Assembly (NCBI RefSeq): GCF_001442535.1
Contig: NZ_CP013141.1
Span: 877,907 to 941,906, forward strand
Length of the DNA stretch: 64,000 nt
Direction: 5' to 3'
Source of the DNA: Lysobacter antibioticus
GTDB taxonomy: Bacteria > Pseudomonadota > Gammaproteobacteria > Xanthomonadales > Xanthomonadaceae
In this document: in pieces, positions 27,813-41,405 of the stretch
Numbering within the stretch: the stretch's first letter is position 1
Layout: every line of letters begins with the position of its first letter
Notes under the pieces: generated by a model
Told to the model about the DNA's origin: nothing
The model's input: only the letters and a program-made list of their open reading frames with translations
Database searches by the model: none
Position numbers and translations under genes: made by a program

Positions 27813-28301
27813 TCAATGCGCCGGCTGTTCGCGTACCGGTGCCGGAGCCGGTTCGGGCGCCGGCGGCGGCAGTTCGCTGGGCGGTTCGTCGACCTGCTCT
27901 TCCAGGCTCGATTCCTCCGGCGCGGCCTGCTCGCCCGGCACGGCGCCGTTCTGCACCGCGCTGACCGCCGCGGCCGCATTCGCACCCGGCGCCTGCGGCT
28001 TGGCTTCGACCACGCGATAGAACGTCTCGCCCGGCTTGATCATGCCCAGCTCGCTGCGCGCGCGCTCCTCGACCGCTGCCTCGCCCGACTTGAGGTCTTC
28101 GACCTCGGCGGCGAGCGCGTCGTTGCGTTGCTGCAGCCCCTGGTTCTCGCGGGTCTGGCCGTCGACCTGGGCCTGCAGCGCGGCGACGCTGCCGCCGCTG
28201 CCGCCGCCGGCCCACCACAACCGATACTGCAAAAACGCGAGCAGCGCCAACAACGCCAATACCAGCACGCTCAGCCAGCGCTTGCCCGTGTTCTCGACCA
28301 T
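27813..28301 (-). CDS. ftsB: cell division protein FtsB
   Basis: Bitopic divisome protein that pairs with FtsL and FtsQ. Short cytoplasmic head, one membrane helix (SVLVLALLALLAFLQYRLWW), then a leucine-zipper-like coiled coil (VAALQAQVDGQTRENQGLQQRNDALAAEVEDLKSG over residues about 38-72), and the family motif ARSELGMIKPGETFYRVVE. It is 162 residues, well above the usual 90-120, owing to a Pro/Ala/Glu-rich C-terminal tail. Between eno and ispD, as in most gammaproteobacteria. Confidence 0.93.
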   Translation of the reverse strand: MVENTGKRWLSVLVLALLALLAFLQYRLWWAGGGSGGSVAALQAQVDGQTRENQGLQQRNDALAAEVEDLKSGEAAVEERARSELGMIKPGETFYRVVEAKPQAPGANAAAAVSAVQNGAVPGEQAAPEESSLEEQVDEPPSELPPPAPEPAPAPVREQPAH

Positions 28302-28317
28302 CGCGACTCAGCCGCGC

Positions 28318-30706
<2,389 letters not shown>

Positions 30707-30788
30707 CGCTTGCTTCCTGAATTCATGAGTACGAAGGAATCTTCATCAATGGTTGCCGCGGACGTCCCAGGCAAGCCCGGCCTGGGCT

Positions 30789-32899
<2,111 letters not shown>

Positions 32900-32908
32900 T
32901 TACGGATT

Positions 32909-33307
32909 CTACGGGGCCCGGCGGGTCAGGCGGACGCTGCGCAGCTTTCGGTGCATAGGAAGGAAGCCGATCCACAAACCCGCTATCAGCACCGAAGACG
33001 CCGTGATCAGACCCAGCGCAAACCCCGGGAACATCATCAGCCACGGCATCCCGATACAGTCGCCAGTGCCGAACATGACCTTCCCCAAAACGAGCATACC
33101 GACATACGTCGCGCAAACCGGAGCGCCCCAGGCGAATACAGCCATCCAAGCCATACGCCAGACGTCGCGGGCGCACGGAACTCGCCAGAGCGCGAGCGCC
33201 AAGACGGCGGCCACGAACAAGAAAAGCCAGGGATTCATAGCTACATAATTCGCCGCTTCTGCGGCAACTGCCGCTATCTCGGCCGGATTACCGCAAGCAG
33301 AACTCAA
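32909..33307 (-). CDS. membrane protein, unknown
   Basis: Up to 132 residues with four hydrophobic segments: FLFVAAVLALALWRV, MAWMAVFAWGAPVCATYVGMLVLG, MPWLMMFPGFALGLITASSVLIAGLWIGFL. The longest start is TTG at 33307; an ATG at 33238 gives 109 residues and puts the first helix at the N-terminus. The family is not recognised. Base composition is a little lower in GC than around it. Confidence 0.5.
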   Translation of the reverse strand: MSSACGNPAEIAAVAAEAANYVAMNPWLFLFVAAVLALALWRVPCARDVWRMAWMAVFAWGAPVCATYVGMLVLGKVMFGTGDCIGMPWLMMFPGFALGLITASSVLIAGLWIGFLPMHRKLRSVRLTRRAP

Positions 33308-33366
33308 ACTACCATCTCCGTTATTCGCTCCAGCGGAAACAGGGTCCGACGCGCCCCGCCTAAGCG

Positions 33367-33753
33367 CTATTTCAACACGGCCCCTTGCTCAATCAGCAGC
33401 TCGCGCAGGATCGAACGGTGGCAGCGCGCCTCGTCCTCGCAATAGCAGCCGACCGAGAAATCGCTGTGGCGGGACAGGGTCGCCAGCAGTTGCAGGGCGT
33501 GGCCGGCGTCCGGCATCGCCATCTCGGCGCGGTACTTGCGCACGAACGCCTGCCATTGCGCCGGCGTCTGCGCCGTCTGGCCGAGCTTGAGGGTGTCCGC
33601 GCTCGGCGCCAGGTTCGGGAACCAGACGTCGTACCAGTCCTGGGTCGCGAATTCGCTCTTCGGCACCCCGCGCGGCGGACGCCGCACGGTGCCGATGCGG
33701 GTGCCCTCGCCCTTCAGGCGCGGGCTGCCGAGTCTCACGATGCGTACCGCCAT
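33367..33753 (-). CDS. DUF488 (YeaO-like) protein
   Basis: A 128-residue DUF488 protein. Motifs: VRLGSPRLKGEGTRIGTVRRPPRGVPK at the N-terminus, DWYDVWFPNLAPS, and the Cys-rich GCYCEDEARCHRSILRELL near the C-terminus. The family is widespread and uncharacterised; the CxC...CHR motif suggests metal or redox chemistry. Confidence 0.88.
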   Translation of the reverse strand: MAVRIVRLGSPRLKGEGTRIGTVRRPPRGVPKSEFATQDWYDVWFPNLAPSADTLKLGQTAQTPAQWQAFVRKYRAEMAMPDAGHALQLLATLSRHSDFSVGCYCEDEARCHRSILRELLIEQGAVLK

Positions 33754-33802
33754 GACGGTCTCCTGACTGAGCGCGCTTCGATGCTACCGGCTTCGCCAAC
33801 GA

Positions 33803-33829
33803 AAACGCCCCGGCGAGCCGGGGCGTTTC
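33803..33829 (-). terminator. rho-independent terminator
   Basis: Hairpin with arms AAACGCCCCGG and its complement around CGA, and a T-run on the minus strand. It lies downstream of the small exported protein at 33876-34103 and separates it from the DUF488 gene. Confidence 0.75.
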
Positions 33830-33875
33830 GTGGAAAGTTCGGCGGCATGCCGCGACCGGGATTAGGCGACCGGGA

Positions 33876-34103
33876 TTACTTGTCGCCTTCCTCTTCCGGC
33901 TCGACGCCGCGGTCGCCGGACTGCTTCTTGTCGGCTTTGGCCTTCTTCTGGGCCTCGGCCTTCTTCGCATCCTCGGCTTTCTTGGCCTCTTCGGCCTTCT
34001 TGGCGTCGGCCTGCGGGTCCTGCTGCGCGAAGGCGGCAGGCGCGGCCAGCATGACCAGGGCAGCGGCGATGGCGGCGGGGAGCACGAGCTTGCGGATGTT
34101 CAT
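33876..34103 (-). CDS. small exported Lys/Glu/Ala-rich protein
   Basis: Seventy-five residues: a signal peptide (PAAIAAALVMLAAPAAFAQQ) followed by a highly charged helix of KKAEEAKKAEDAKKAE-type repeats and an acidic tail. It is likely an extended helix or coiled coil in the periplasm. No known domain. ATG at 34103 is chosen because the signal follows directly; it has a good upstream purine-rich site. Confidence 0.65.
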   Translation of the reverse strand: MNIRKLVLPAAIAAALVMLAAPAAFAQQDPQADAKKAEEAKKAEDAKKAEAQKKAKADKKQSGDRGVEPEEEGDK

Positions 34104-34435
34104 GGTGTGGCCTCCTGACGGAATGGGGACCGGCGCGACGGACTGCGCCGTGTGTCGTGGGCGATGAGCCGTTCGGCGCACCGCTTCCCTGAGCGACGCG
34201 GCGGACCCTAACCCCTACCCCCATGCTGGTGGCTGAATCGACCGATATCAACCCGCCCCGGCTCGCCGCCGCGGCGCCCGATCCAGCAGGCCGGGCCGCC
34301 GTCTCAGCCGGTCTCGCCAGGCGAGACGCAAGTGGGCCAAGCTTCTTACCCACTCTTCACGTCGTGCGGCTTGACCACCTAGCCCGCCGTCGCCATTCTC
34401 GCCGCTCCGAACACCACGGCCACGCCCTTCAGTTA
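34104..34435. other. intergenic region upstream of parE
   Basis: Divergent spacer of 332 bases. The parE frame is open back to 34223, but that part has no topoisomerase similarity. I see no convincing additional gene; promoters for both flanking genes should lie here. Confidence 0.5.
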
Positions 34436-36355
34436 ATGAGCAGTCGCTATAACGCCGCCGACATCGAAGTCCTCTCCGGGCTGGACCCCGTCAAACGACG
34501 CCCGGGCATGTACACCGACACCACCCGCCCGAACCATCTGGCGCAGGAGGTCATCGACAACGCGGTCGACGAGGCGCTGGCCGGCCACGCCCGCAGCATC
34601 GAGGTCACCCTGCACGCCGACGGCAGTTGCGAGGTCTCCGACGACGGTCGCGGCATGCCGGTCGACATCCACCCCGAGGAAGGCATCCCCGGCGTCGAGC
34701 TGATCCTCACGCGCCTGCACGCGGGCGGCAAGTTCAGCAACAAGAACTACACCTTCTCCGGCGGCCTGCACGGCGTCGGCGTGAGCGTGGTCAATGCGCT
34801 GTCCAAGCTGGTCGAAGTGCACATCAAGCGCGACGGCAACGAATACCGCATGACCTTCCAGAACGGCGATCGCGCCACCCCGCTGGAAGTGGTCAACTCG
34901 GTCGGCAAGAAGAACACCGGCACCCGCGTGCGCTTCTGGCCCGACGCGAAGTATTTCGACACGCCCAAGTTCAACCTGCGCTCGATCAAGCACGTGCTGC
35001 GCGCCAAGGCGGTGCTGTGCCCGGGCCTCAACGTCAAGCTGTTCGACGAGGCCAGCGGCGAGCGCATCGAGTGGTACTACGAGGACGGCCTGCGCGACTA
35101 CCTGTCGGGCGAGCTGCGCGAGGGCCAGCCGCAGCGCGAGCTGCTGCCGCCGGAGCTGTTCGTCGGCCAACTCAAGAAAGACACCGAAGTGGTCGACTGG
35201 GCGGTGGCCTGGGTGCCCGACGGCGAGCTGGTCCAGGAAAGCTACGTCAACCTGATTCCGACCGCCCAGCACGGCACCCACGTCAACGGCCTGCGCACCG
35301 GCTTCACCGACGCGCTGCGCGAGTTCTGCGACTTCCGCAACCTGCTGCCGCGCGGCGTCAAGCTGGCCCCGGAAGACGTCTGGGACAGGGTCGCCTTCGT
35401 GCTCAGCATCAAGATGACCGACCCGCAGTTCAGCGGCCAGACCAAGGAGCGCCTGTCCTCGCGCCAGGCCGCCGGCTTCGTCGAGGGCGCCGCCCACGAT
35501 GCGTTCTCGCTGTGGCTCAACCAACACACCGAGCTCGGCGAGCGTATCGCCCAGTTGGCGATCGAGCGCGCCGCCGCGCGCCTGAAGACCGAAAAGCAAA
35601 TCACCCGCAAGAAGATCACCCAGGGCCCGGCCCTGCCCGGCAAGCTCGCCGACTGCAGCTCGCAGGATCTCTCGCGCACCGAGCTGTTCCTGGTCGAGGG
35701 CGATTCGGCCGGCGGCAGCGCGCGCCAGGCCCGCGACAAGGACTTCCAGGCGATCCTGCCGCTGCGCGGCAAGATCCTCAACACCTGGGAAGTCGCCTCG
35801 GGCAGCGTGCTGGGTTCGCAGGAAGTGCACGACCTGGCGGTCGCGATCGGCTGCGACCCGGGCAAGGAAGACATCAGCGGCCTGCGCTACGGCAAGGTGG
35901 TCATCCTCGCCGACGCCGACTCCGACGGCCTGCACATCGCCACCCTGCTCAGCGCCCTGTTCCTGCGCCACTTCCCGGCGTTGGTCGCGAGCGGCCACAT
36001 CTTCGTGGCGATGCCGCCGCTGTTCCGCGTCGACGTGGGCAAGACCGTGTTCTACGCGTTGGACGAGGAGGAAAAACGCATCCTCCTGGAAAAGATCGAA
36101 CGCGAAAAAGGCGACCGCAAGAAGGGCCTCAGCGGCGCGATCAACGTCACCCGCTTCAAGGGCCTGGGCGAGATGAACGCCTCGCAGCTGCGCGAGTCGA
36201 CCATCCACCCCGACACCCGCCGCCTGGTCCAGCTGACCATCGACGACAACGCCCAGACCCATTCGCTGATGGACATGCTGCTGGCCAAGAAGCGCGCCAG
36301 CGACCGCAAGTCCTGGCTGGAAACCAAGGGCGACCTGGCGACGCTGGAAGTCTGA
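34436..36355 (+). CDS. parE: DNA topoisomerase IV subunit B
   Basis: ATPase subunit of the chromosome-decatenating topoisomerase IV. GHKL ATPase motifs: EVIDNAVDEALAGHA, DDGRGMPVDIH, GLHGVGVSVVNALS. The Toprim region has LVEGDSAGGSARQARDKDFQAILPLRGKILN and ILADADSDGLHIATLL. The short insert and LFRVDVGKTVFYALDEEEK favour ParE over GyrB. Length 639. ATG at 34436 is where similarity starts. parC is not adjacent in this window. Confidence 0.96.
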   Translation: MSSRYNAADIEVLSGLDPVKRRPGMYTDTTRPNHLAQEVIDNAVDEALAGHARSIEVTLHADGSCEVSDDGRGMPVDIHPEEGIPGVELILTRLHAGGKFSNKNYTFSGGLHGVGVSVVNALSKLVEVHIKRDGNEYRMTFQNGDRATPLEVVNSVGKKNTGTRVRFWPDAKYFDTPKFNLRSIKHVLRAKAVLCPGLNVKLFDEASGERIEWYYEDGLRDYLSGELREGQPQRELLPPELFVGQLKKDTEVVDWAVAWVPDGELVQESYVNLIPTAQHGTHVNGLRTGFTDALREFCDFRNLLPRGVKLAPEDVWDRVAFVLSIKMTDPQFSGQTKERLSSRQAAGFVEGAAHDAFSLWLNQHTELGERIAQLAIERAAARLKTEKQITRKKITQGPALPGKLADCSSQDLSRTELFLVEGDSAGGSARQARDKDFQAILPLRGKILNTWEVASGSVLGSQEVHDLAVAIGCDPGKEDISGLRYGKVVILADADSDGLHIATLLSALFLRHFPALVASGHIFVAMPPLFRVDVGKTVFYALDEEEKRILLEKIEREKGDRKKGLSGAINVTRFKGLGEMNASQLRESTIHPDTRRLVQLTIDDNAQTHSLMDMLLAKKRASDRKSWLETKGDLATLEV

Positions 36356-36384
36356 GCCTCGCCTTCCGCCGCGCGTCAGTAACG

Positions 36385-36449
36385 AAACGCCGCCTCGTGC
36401 GGCGTTTCTTTTCAAGGAATGCCCGCCGCCTCGTGCGGCGTTTCTTTTT
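36385..36449 (+). terminator. two tandem terminators after parE
   Basis: Two near-identical hairpins, each built on GCCGCCTCGTGCGGCG followed by TTTCTTTT, at about 36385-36412 and 36424-36449, close behind parE. A weaker relative (GCGCCTTGCGGCG then TTTCTC) occurs near 36561. Duplicated stem-loops of this type probably arose by local duplication. Confidence 0.75.
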
Positions 36450-36709
36450 AGCGCACCGGCGGCTTGCCGCAAAGCCGGTCGGTTGGACGTTTTTCGCCCG
36501 AGACTGCGTTCGTCTCAAGAAGTCCCACCCGCCCGCGGCCCGTTTCTTTTTCGCAACAAGCGCCTTGCGGCGTTTCTCTCCGGCATCACGCCGTCATACC
36601 GCGGCTTGCGGCAATTTGGATGCATCGATGGGCAAGGAGATCGAAATGGAAGGATGCCCCGACCATCACCGGCCCGCCCGCGGCGGGCGCCTTGCGGAGG
36701 GACCGCGCC

Positions 36710-37108
36710 ATGGCCGTTGAACGCATCGAAGGCGCCTTGAACGAGCGCGATGCCGATGCCTACGCCGAAGCGCTGGCCGAAGCCTTTCCCGACGCCGGCG
36801 TCGAGTACGCGCGGCCGCGTTTGTTCGGCGTACTGGCCTGGCTCGCCCTGTTGCTGGGCCCGGTGCTGGCCTGGCTGTTCGTGTTCGGCCTGACCCCGGA
36901 CGACAAATGCGGCACCTGGAGCCTGCACTGCACCGGCCGCGCGATCCTGTTCACCGCGGCGAGCTGGCTGTTCGGCAGCCTGCTCGCGATCGTCGCCCTG
37001 TTCCGGCATGAGCGCCACAGCATCGCGGTGCCGGCGCTGGTGTTGAACCTGATCCCCCTGCTCGGCCTGGTCGCGGCCTGCGTGGTGATCGTGCAGCGCT
37101 CGGGTTAA
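36710..37108 (+). CDS. membrane protein, unknown
   Basis: A 132-residue protein: a short acidic N-terminal helix (IEGALNERDADAYAEALAEAFPDAG), then three hydrophobic segments (LFGVLAWLALLLGPVLAWLFVFGL, ILFTAASWLFGSLLAIVALF, VPALVLNLIPLLGLVAACVVIV), with two cysteines in the first loop (KCGTWSLHC). ATG at 36710 has a strong GGAGGGA site. Family not recognised. Confidence 0.6.
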   Translation: MAVERIEGALNERDADAYAEALAEAFPDAGVEYARPRLFGVLAWLALLLGPVLAWLFVFGLTPDDKCGTWSLHCTGRAILFTAASWLFGSLLAIVALFRHERHSIAVPALVLNLIPLLGLVAACVVIVQRSG

Positions 37109-37146
37109 GCCGTCGCGATCGCTTTCCGGCGCCGACGCCCGCGGTT

Positions 37147-38403
37147 TCAGGCCAAGGCCGCCAACGCCGCCTTGAGCGGTTTGGCGAACGCCGCCGGCCG
37201 GCAACGCGTCAATCGCACCGCCGGCGTTTCGTGCCAACGCGCGCAATCGTCGATCGCGCGGGCGATGTCCGCAGCAAGGGCTTCGTCGGCGACGACGCCC
37301 TCTTCCAGATACAAGGCCCTGACCTCGAACTCGCCGTGGGCGCGATGCGCTTTCGCGTCCAGGCGCCCGACCAGGCGGCCACGCACCAGGATCGGCAGGA
37401 CGAAATAACCGTAGCGGCGTTTCGGCTCGGGCGTGTAGCACTCCAGGGTGTAGTCGAAACCGAACAGTTCGCTGGCGCGTTCGCGATCCCAGACCACCGG
37501 GTCGAACGGCGACAGCAGGGTCGAATGGGTCGCACGCAAGCGCCCGCCTGCGGCCAGCGCAAGCGAATCGGCATGATCGCGATGGACATAGCCCGGCGAC
37601 TCCCAGCCCTTGACCTCGACCCGCAACAAGTCGCCGGCCTCGACCAACTCGGCCAAGTCGGCATCGCGCAGGCGCGGACGCAAGCGGTAGTAATCGGCGA
37701 TCCAGCGCGCCTGGGCGATGCCGAGCGCGCGCACCGACTTGAGGATGGTGTCGCGCCGCACCGTCGCGGCCTCGATCGGCGTGCTGTCCCAACCCGGCAC
37801 GGCCACGCCGGCGACGCGTTCGGCCAGGTCGTAGACGCGATGGAAATTGTCGCGCCGCGCGACCATCAGCTCGCCGAGGGCGAAGCCGGCTTCGAGCCAG
37901 CGTTTCTCGTCTTTCCAGCCCCACCAACCGCCGCCGGCGGAGCCCGCTTCGCGTTCGAAGTCCGAAGACTTGACCGCGCCGAGCTCGCGGATGTGCCCGA
38001 GCAGGCGATCGATCTTGGCGCCGCTGCTCTGGCGATGACGCTGGGCACTGCGGATCGCCCAGTGATGCGCGCGTTGCGACAAGGCGTTGCGATGCAGCAG
38101 GTAGTCGCTCATCGGCGCGAAGCAGGCTTCGTGGGCCCAGACTTCGAAGATCTCGCGCTCGGCCAACAACTCTTCCAGCCAGCGCGCGCGATAACCGCCC
38201 ACGCGCGAAAACAACACCAGGTAGGGGCTGCGCGCGACCACGTGGATGGTGTCGATCTGCAGCAACTGCATGCGCGCGATCGCCGCAAGCAGATCGGGCC
38301 GGCGCGCGCGCCGGCGCGGCCGGGCCAGCAGGCCTTGCGCGGCCAGATGCAAGGCGCGCGCCTGACCCACGGTCAGCCGTGGCGCCACGGGCGCTTCGGT
38401 CAT
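37147..38403 (-). CDS. AlkX/YcaQ-type winged-helix DNA glycosylase
   Basis: A 418-residue protein of the AlkZ-like (YcaQ) family, glycosylases that open DNA interstrand crosslinks or remove bulky alkyl adducts. The catalytic QxD of the YcaQ branch is seen as QID (Gln49, Asp51) in MQLLQIDTIHVVARSPYLVLFSRV. HEACFAPMSDYLL, WWGWKDEKRWLEAGFALGELM, LSPFDPVVWDRERASELFGFDYTLE and KRRYGYFVLPIL follow the family. Overlaps hutG by 4 bases, an unusual partner. Confidence 0.85.
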   Translation of the reverse strand: MTEAPVAPRLTVGQARALHLAAQGLLARPRRRARRPDLLAAIARMQLLQIDTIHVVARSPYLVLFSRVGGYRARWLEELLAEREIFEVWAHEACFAPMSDYLLHRNALSQRAHHWAIRSAQRHRQSSGAKIDRLLGHIRELGAVKSSDFEREAGSAGGGWWGWKDEKRWLEAGFALGELMVARRDNFHRVYDLAERVAGVAVPGWDSTPIEAATVRRDTILKSVRALGIAQARWIADYYRLRPRLRDADLAELVEAGDLLRVEVKGWESPGYVHRDHADSLALAAGGRLRATHSTLLSPFDPVVWDRERASELFGFDYTLECYTPEPKRRYGYFVLPILVRGRLVGRLDAKAHRAHGEFEVRALYLEEGVVADEALAADIARAIDDCARWHETPAVRLTRCRPAAFAKPLKAALAALA

Positions 38404-39206
38404 GCGTCGTCCGCTGCCAGGGTCGCGCGCAGCAAGGCCTCGATCACGACCTGCAGACGCACCGCCTTGCTTTCGTCGTAGGCGAAGCTGATCTCGTCCA
38501 TGTAGTTGCGCTGGCTGATCTCCAACTGCACCGCCTGCACGCCGATCTCCGGATCGCCGTAGTGGCGGGTGATGTAGCCGCCCTTGAAGCGGCCGTTGGC
38601 GACCCACTCGTAGTCGCTCTGCGCGCCCAGGATGCGTTCGAGGCGGGCCTGCAACTCCGGCAGGCAGCTCTTGCCGGCGGCGGTGCCGAGGTTGAGGTCC
38701 GGCAAACGCCCCTCGAACAGGAACGGCACTTCGCCGCGGATCGAATGGCCCTCCCACAACACCGCACGGCCGTGCTCGCCGCGGATGCGGTCGAGCTCGC
38801 CGACCAGGGTGTCGTGATACGGGCGCCAGTACAGTTCGACGCGCTCGGCGACGTCCTCCGGGGTCGGCGCCTGGCCGTCGAGATAGACCGCTTCGCCGCT
38901 GAACTGCACCGCCGGACACAGACCGGTAGTGTTCTGCCCGGGGTACAGCGAGGTGTCGTCGGGCGGGCGATTCAGGTCGACCACATAGCGCGAATAGCTC
39001 GGCACGATGATCGAGGCGCCGAACGCGCGGGCGAGCGCGTACAGGCGCGACACGTGCCAGTCGGTGTCCGGCGCGCGCCGCGCCGATTCGACCATGCGCG
39101 CGGCCAGCGCGTCGGGGATCAGCGCGCCGTCGTGCGGCAGGCTGATCAGCAACGGCGCGGTGCCGCGGTGCAGTCGGTAGACGGGTTCGGTCGGGTGCGG
39201 CGTCAT
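38400..39206 (-). CDS. hutG: N-formylglutamate deformylase
   Basis: Hydrolyses N-formyl-L-glutamate to glutamate and formate, the last step of one histidine-utilisation route. Features: LLISLPHDGALIPDALA at the start, VVDLNRPPDDTSLYPGQNTTGLCP, LWEGHSIRGEVPFLFEGRLPDLNLGT, and NGRFKGGYITRHYGDP. Length 268. No hutH, hutU or hutI is nearby, so it is separated from the rest of the pathway in this window. Confidence 0.92.
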   Translation of the reverse strand: MTPHPTEPVYRLHRGTAPLLISLPHDGALIPDALAARMVESARRAPDTDWHVSRLYALARAFGASIIVPSYSRYVVDLNRPPDDTSLYPGQNTTGLCPAVQFSGEAVYLDGQAPTPEDVAERVELYWRPYHDTLVGELDRIRGEHGRAVLWEGHSIRGEVPFLFEGRLPDLNLGTAAGKSCLPELQARLERILGAQSDYEWVANGRFKGGYITRHYGDPEIGVQAVQLEISQRNYMDEISFAYDESKAVRLQVVIEALLRATLAADDA

Positions 39207-39216
39207 GCGTTCGGGC

Positions 39217-41346
39217 TCAATCGGCGCCGGGCTTCAGCTGCCGGCGGAAGAACTCCATGGTACTGCGATGGACCTGAAGCCAGGTCGCGTGGCGCAGGAA
39301 GAAATGGTCCTCGTCGGGCAGGACCAGGGTCTCGACCGGCACGCCGCGCGCGCGCAGGCGCTCGACCAGGTCGACGCTCTGGGCGAACTTCACCGCGCGG
39401 TCGTCATCGCCGTGGACGAACAGCACCGGCGAACGCCAGTTGTCGACATGCGCCATCGGCGAGGATTGCCAGGCCAGCTCCAGCTCGTCCGGCCCCAGCC
39501 CCCACAGGCCGCTGTTGTCGCCGCCCTTGGCGCTCTCGCGCCAATCGTGGACGCCGTGGCGATCGAGCCCGGCCGCGAACAGATCCGAGTTGCGCGCCAG
39601 GGCCGAGGCGGTCAGGAAGCCGCCGTAGGAACCGCCGTAGATGCCGATCCGGCGCGCATCGACGTCGTCGCGCTTAGCCAGGTAGGCGTGCGCGGCCAGC
39701 ACGTCCTGATACTCGCTGAAGCCGCGCGGTCCCTGTTTCTCGGCGCGGCGGAAGGCTTGCCCGTAGTTGGTGCCGGCACGGAAATTCAAGGCCAGCACCA
39801 CGAAGCCCTGGCTCGCCAGCCACTGATTGCTGGCGTAGTCGGCGTAGTAATAGCTGCCGTAATGCCAGCCCGGCAGCATCTGCCGGACCGGGCCGCCGTG
39901 CACGTAGACCAGCGCCGGGCGCTTGCCTTTGAACGAGGCCGGCGGCTCGAACACGGTGGCGTGCGAGACCACGCCGTCGCTGGCGCGCAGGCTCAGCGTC
40001 TTGGGCTCGACCAGGCGCTCGATCGGAAAGCGCGCCGGCAACTGCGCCGGGAAGATCCGCCGCAGTTCGCCGCCGTTGCGCGGCATCACCGCGATCGCGC
40101 TCGGCCGGCGCGCATCGGCATGACGGAAGGCCAACCACTGCCCGCCAGCGACCGCGACCGGCTCGGTCGCGATCTCGTGTTTGCCGGTCAGCAGTTTCTG
40201 CGCCGCGCCTTTGGCGTCGACCGCGAACATCTGCCGGTAATCGAGTTCGGCGCAGTTGCCGCTGAAGAAGAAGCTGCCGTCCTCGGCCAGTACGCTGGTT
40301 TCGGCCTCGCATTCGCCGCGGCTCAGTGCGGCCGGCTCGCCGCCGTCGGGCGACAGCGCATACCAATGCAGCCAGCCGCTCTGTTCGGAGCTGAACACCA
40401 GGCGGTTGTCGCGGCTCCACTGCAGCGGGTCGGGCTCGGCGAACTGGGCGTAACCGCCGGCGTGATCGTTGGAATGGAACACGCGCTTGGCCTGGCCGCT
40501 GGCGGCGTCGGCGACCCAGATCTCGAAAGGATTGGCGCGGGTCAGGTCGAACTGCTCGCCGTTGCGCGCCGCGGCCATGCGCAGGAAGGCGATGCGGCGG
40601 CCGTCCGGCGACCAGGCCGGGTTGCTGTCGCGATTGAAGTCCGCGCCCATCCAACGCACCGTGCGCGCGGCCAGGTCGAGCACGCCGATGAAGCTGTGGT
40701 CGCCGCGGTCGCTGCTGAAACTCAGCAACTTGCCGTCCGGCGAGAATGCGGCCGCGCTGTTGCTGCCGCGGGTCTTGATCAGGGTTTCCTTGCACCACTC
40801 CGGCGCTTTACCCCCGGGCACCGCGTAACAGCCGAGCATGCGCCCCTGCACCAGCAGCGCGTCGCCCTGCGGCGCGAACTGCATGCCGCGGCCGGCAGCA
40901 ATGCGTTGCGGCTTGCCCGAACCGTCGCTGGCGATCACCCATACCGCCTGCTCCTGGCCATCGGGATCGCTGGTCGGATTGCTGTTGTTGCCGGCGGCGT
41001 CCGGCCCGCTGCCGCGCACATAGGCGAGCCAGCGGCCGTCGCGGCTGAGCTGCAAGGGGCCGATGGCCTGGCCGTCGTCTTCGTCGTAGGCGGTGAGCTT
41101 CTGCGGTGCGAAACCGGGGGCGCGCGCCGTCCATACGTTGCGCACGCCTTGGTCGTTCGACACCCAGGCCAGCACCGGCGCGTCGCTGGCGCCGATCATC
41201 TGGTCGGGCCGCGGCACGCTGAGCAGGTCGGCGATGTCCATCGCCGGTGGCGCAGGAGCGGCCACCGCCGCAGTAATCGTGCCCCACGAGAGCGCAACGC
41301 CGATCGCGCCGGCCTTGATCCAATAACGTCCCTTGCCCTGATTCAT
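39217..41346 (-). CDS. secreted S9 prolyl-oligopeptidase-type peptidase
   Basis: A 709-residue serine peptidase. Signal peptide at the N-terminus (KAGAIGVALSWGTITAAVAAPA), beta-propeller (about 40-430) with PD40-type repeats (SRDGRWLAYVRG, SPDGKLLSFSSDRG, SPDGRRIAFLR), and a C-terminal alpha/beta hydrolase domain. Ser573 lies in YGGSYGGFL; the other triad members are the Asp in VHGDDDRAV and the His in DEDHFFLRH. Probably periplasmic or outer-membrane associated. Its start is 59 bases from the gor stop, and it reads toward hutG on the same strand. Confidence 0.93.
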   Translation of the reverse strand: MNQGKGRYWIKAGAIGVALSWGTITAAVAAPAPPAMDIADLLSVPRPDQMIGASDAPVLAWVSNDQGVRNVWTARAPGFAPQKLTAYDEDDGQAIGPLQLSRDGRWLAYVRGSGPDAAGNNSNPTSDPDGQEQAVWVIASDGSGKPQRIAAGRGMQFAPQGDALLVQGRMLGCYAVPGGKAPEWCKETLIKTRGSNSAAAFSPDGKLLSFSSDRGDHSFIGVLDLAARTVRWMGADFNRDSNPAWSPDGRRIAFLRMAAARNGEQFDLTRANPFEIWVADAASGQAKRVFHSNDHAGGYAQFAEPDPLQWSRDNRLVFSSEQSGWLHWYALSPDGGEPAALSRGECEAETSVLAEDGSFFFSGNCAELDYRQMFAVDAKGAAQKLLTGKHEIATEPVAVAGGQWLAFRHADARRPSAIAVMPRNGGELRRIFPAQLPARFPIERLVEPKTLSLRASDGVVSHATVFEPPASFKGKRPALVYVHGGPVRQMLPGWHYGSYYYADYASNQWLASQGFVVLALNFRAGTNYGQAFRRAEKQGPRGFSEYQDVLAAHAYLAKRDDVDARRIGIYGGSYGGFLTASALARNSDLFAAGLDRHGVHDWRESAKGGDNSGLWGLGPDELELAWQSSPMAHVDNWRSPVLFVHGDDDRAVKFAQSVDLVERLRARGVPVETLVLPDEDHFFLRHATWLQVHRSTMEFFRRQLKPGAD

Positions 41347-41405
41347 CGCTGCCCCTGCTCGGATCGCCTGCCTGGCGCGCGCCGCGCGGCGATCGTCGCC
41401 CCGCG

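Noticed and set aside
34223..34435. N-terminal extension of ParE
   Set aside because: The open frame upstream of 34436 has no topoisomerase similarity, and the usual MSSRYNAADIEVL start is at 34436.
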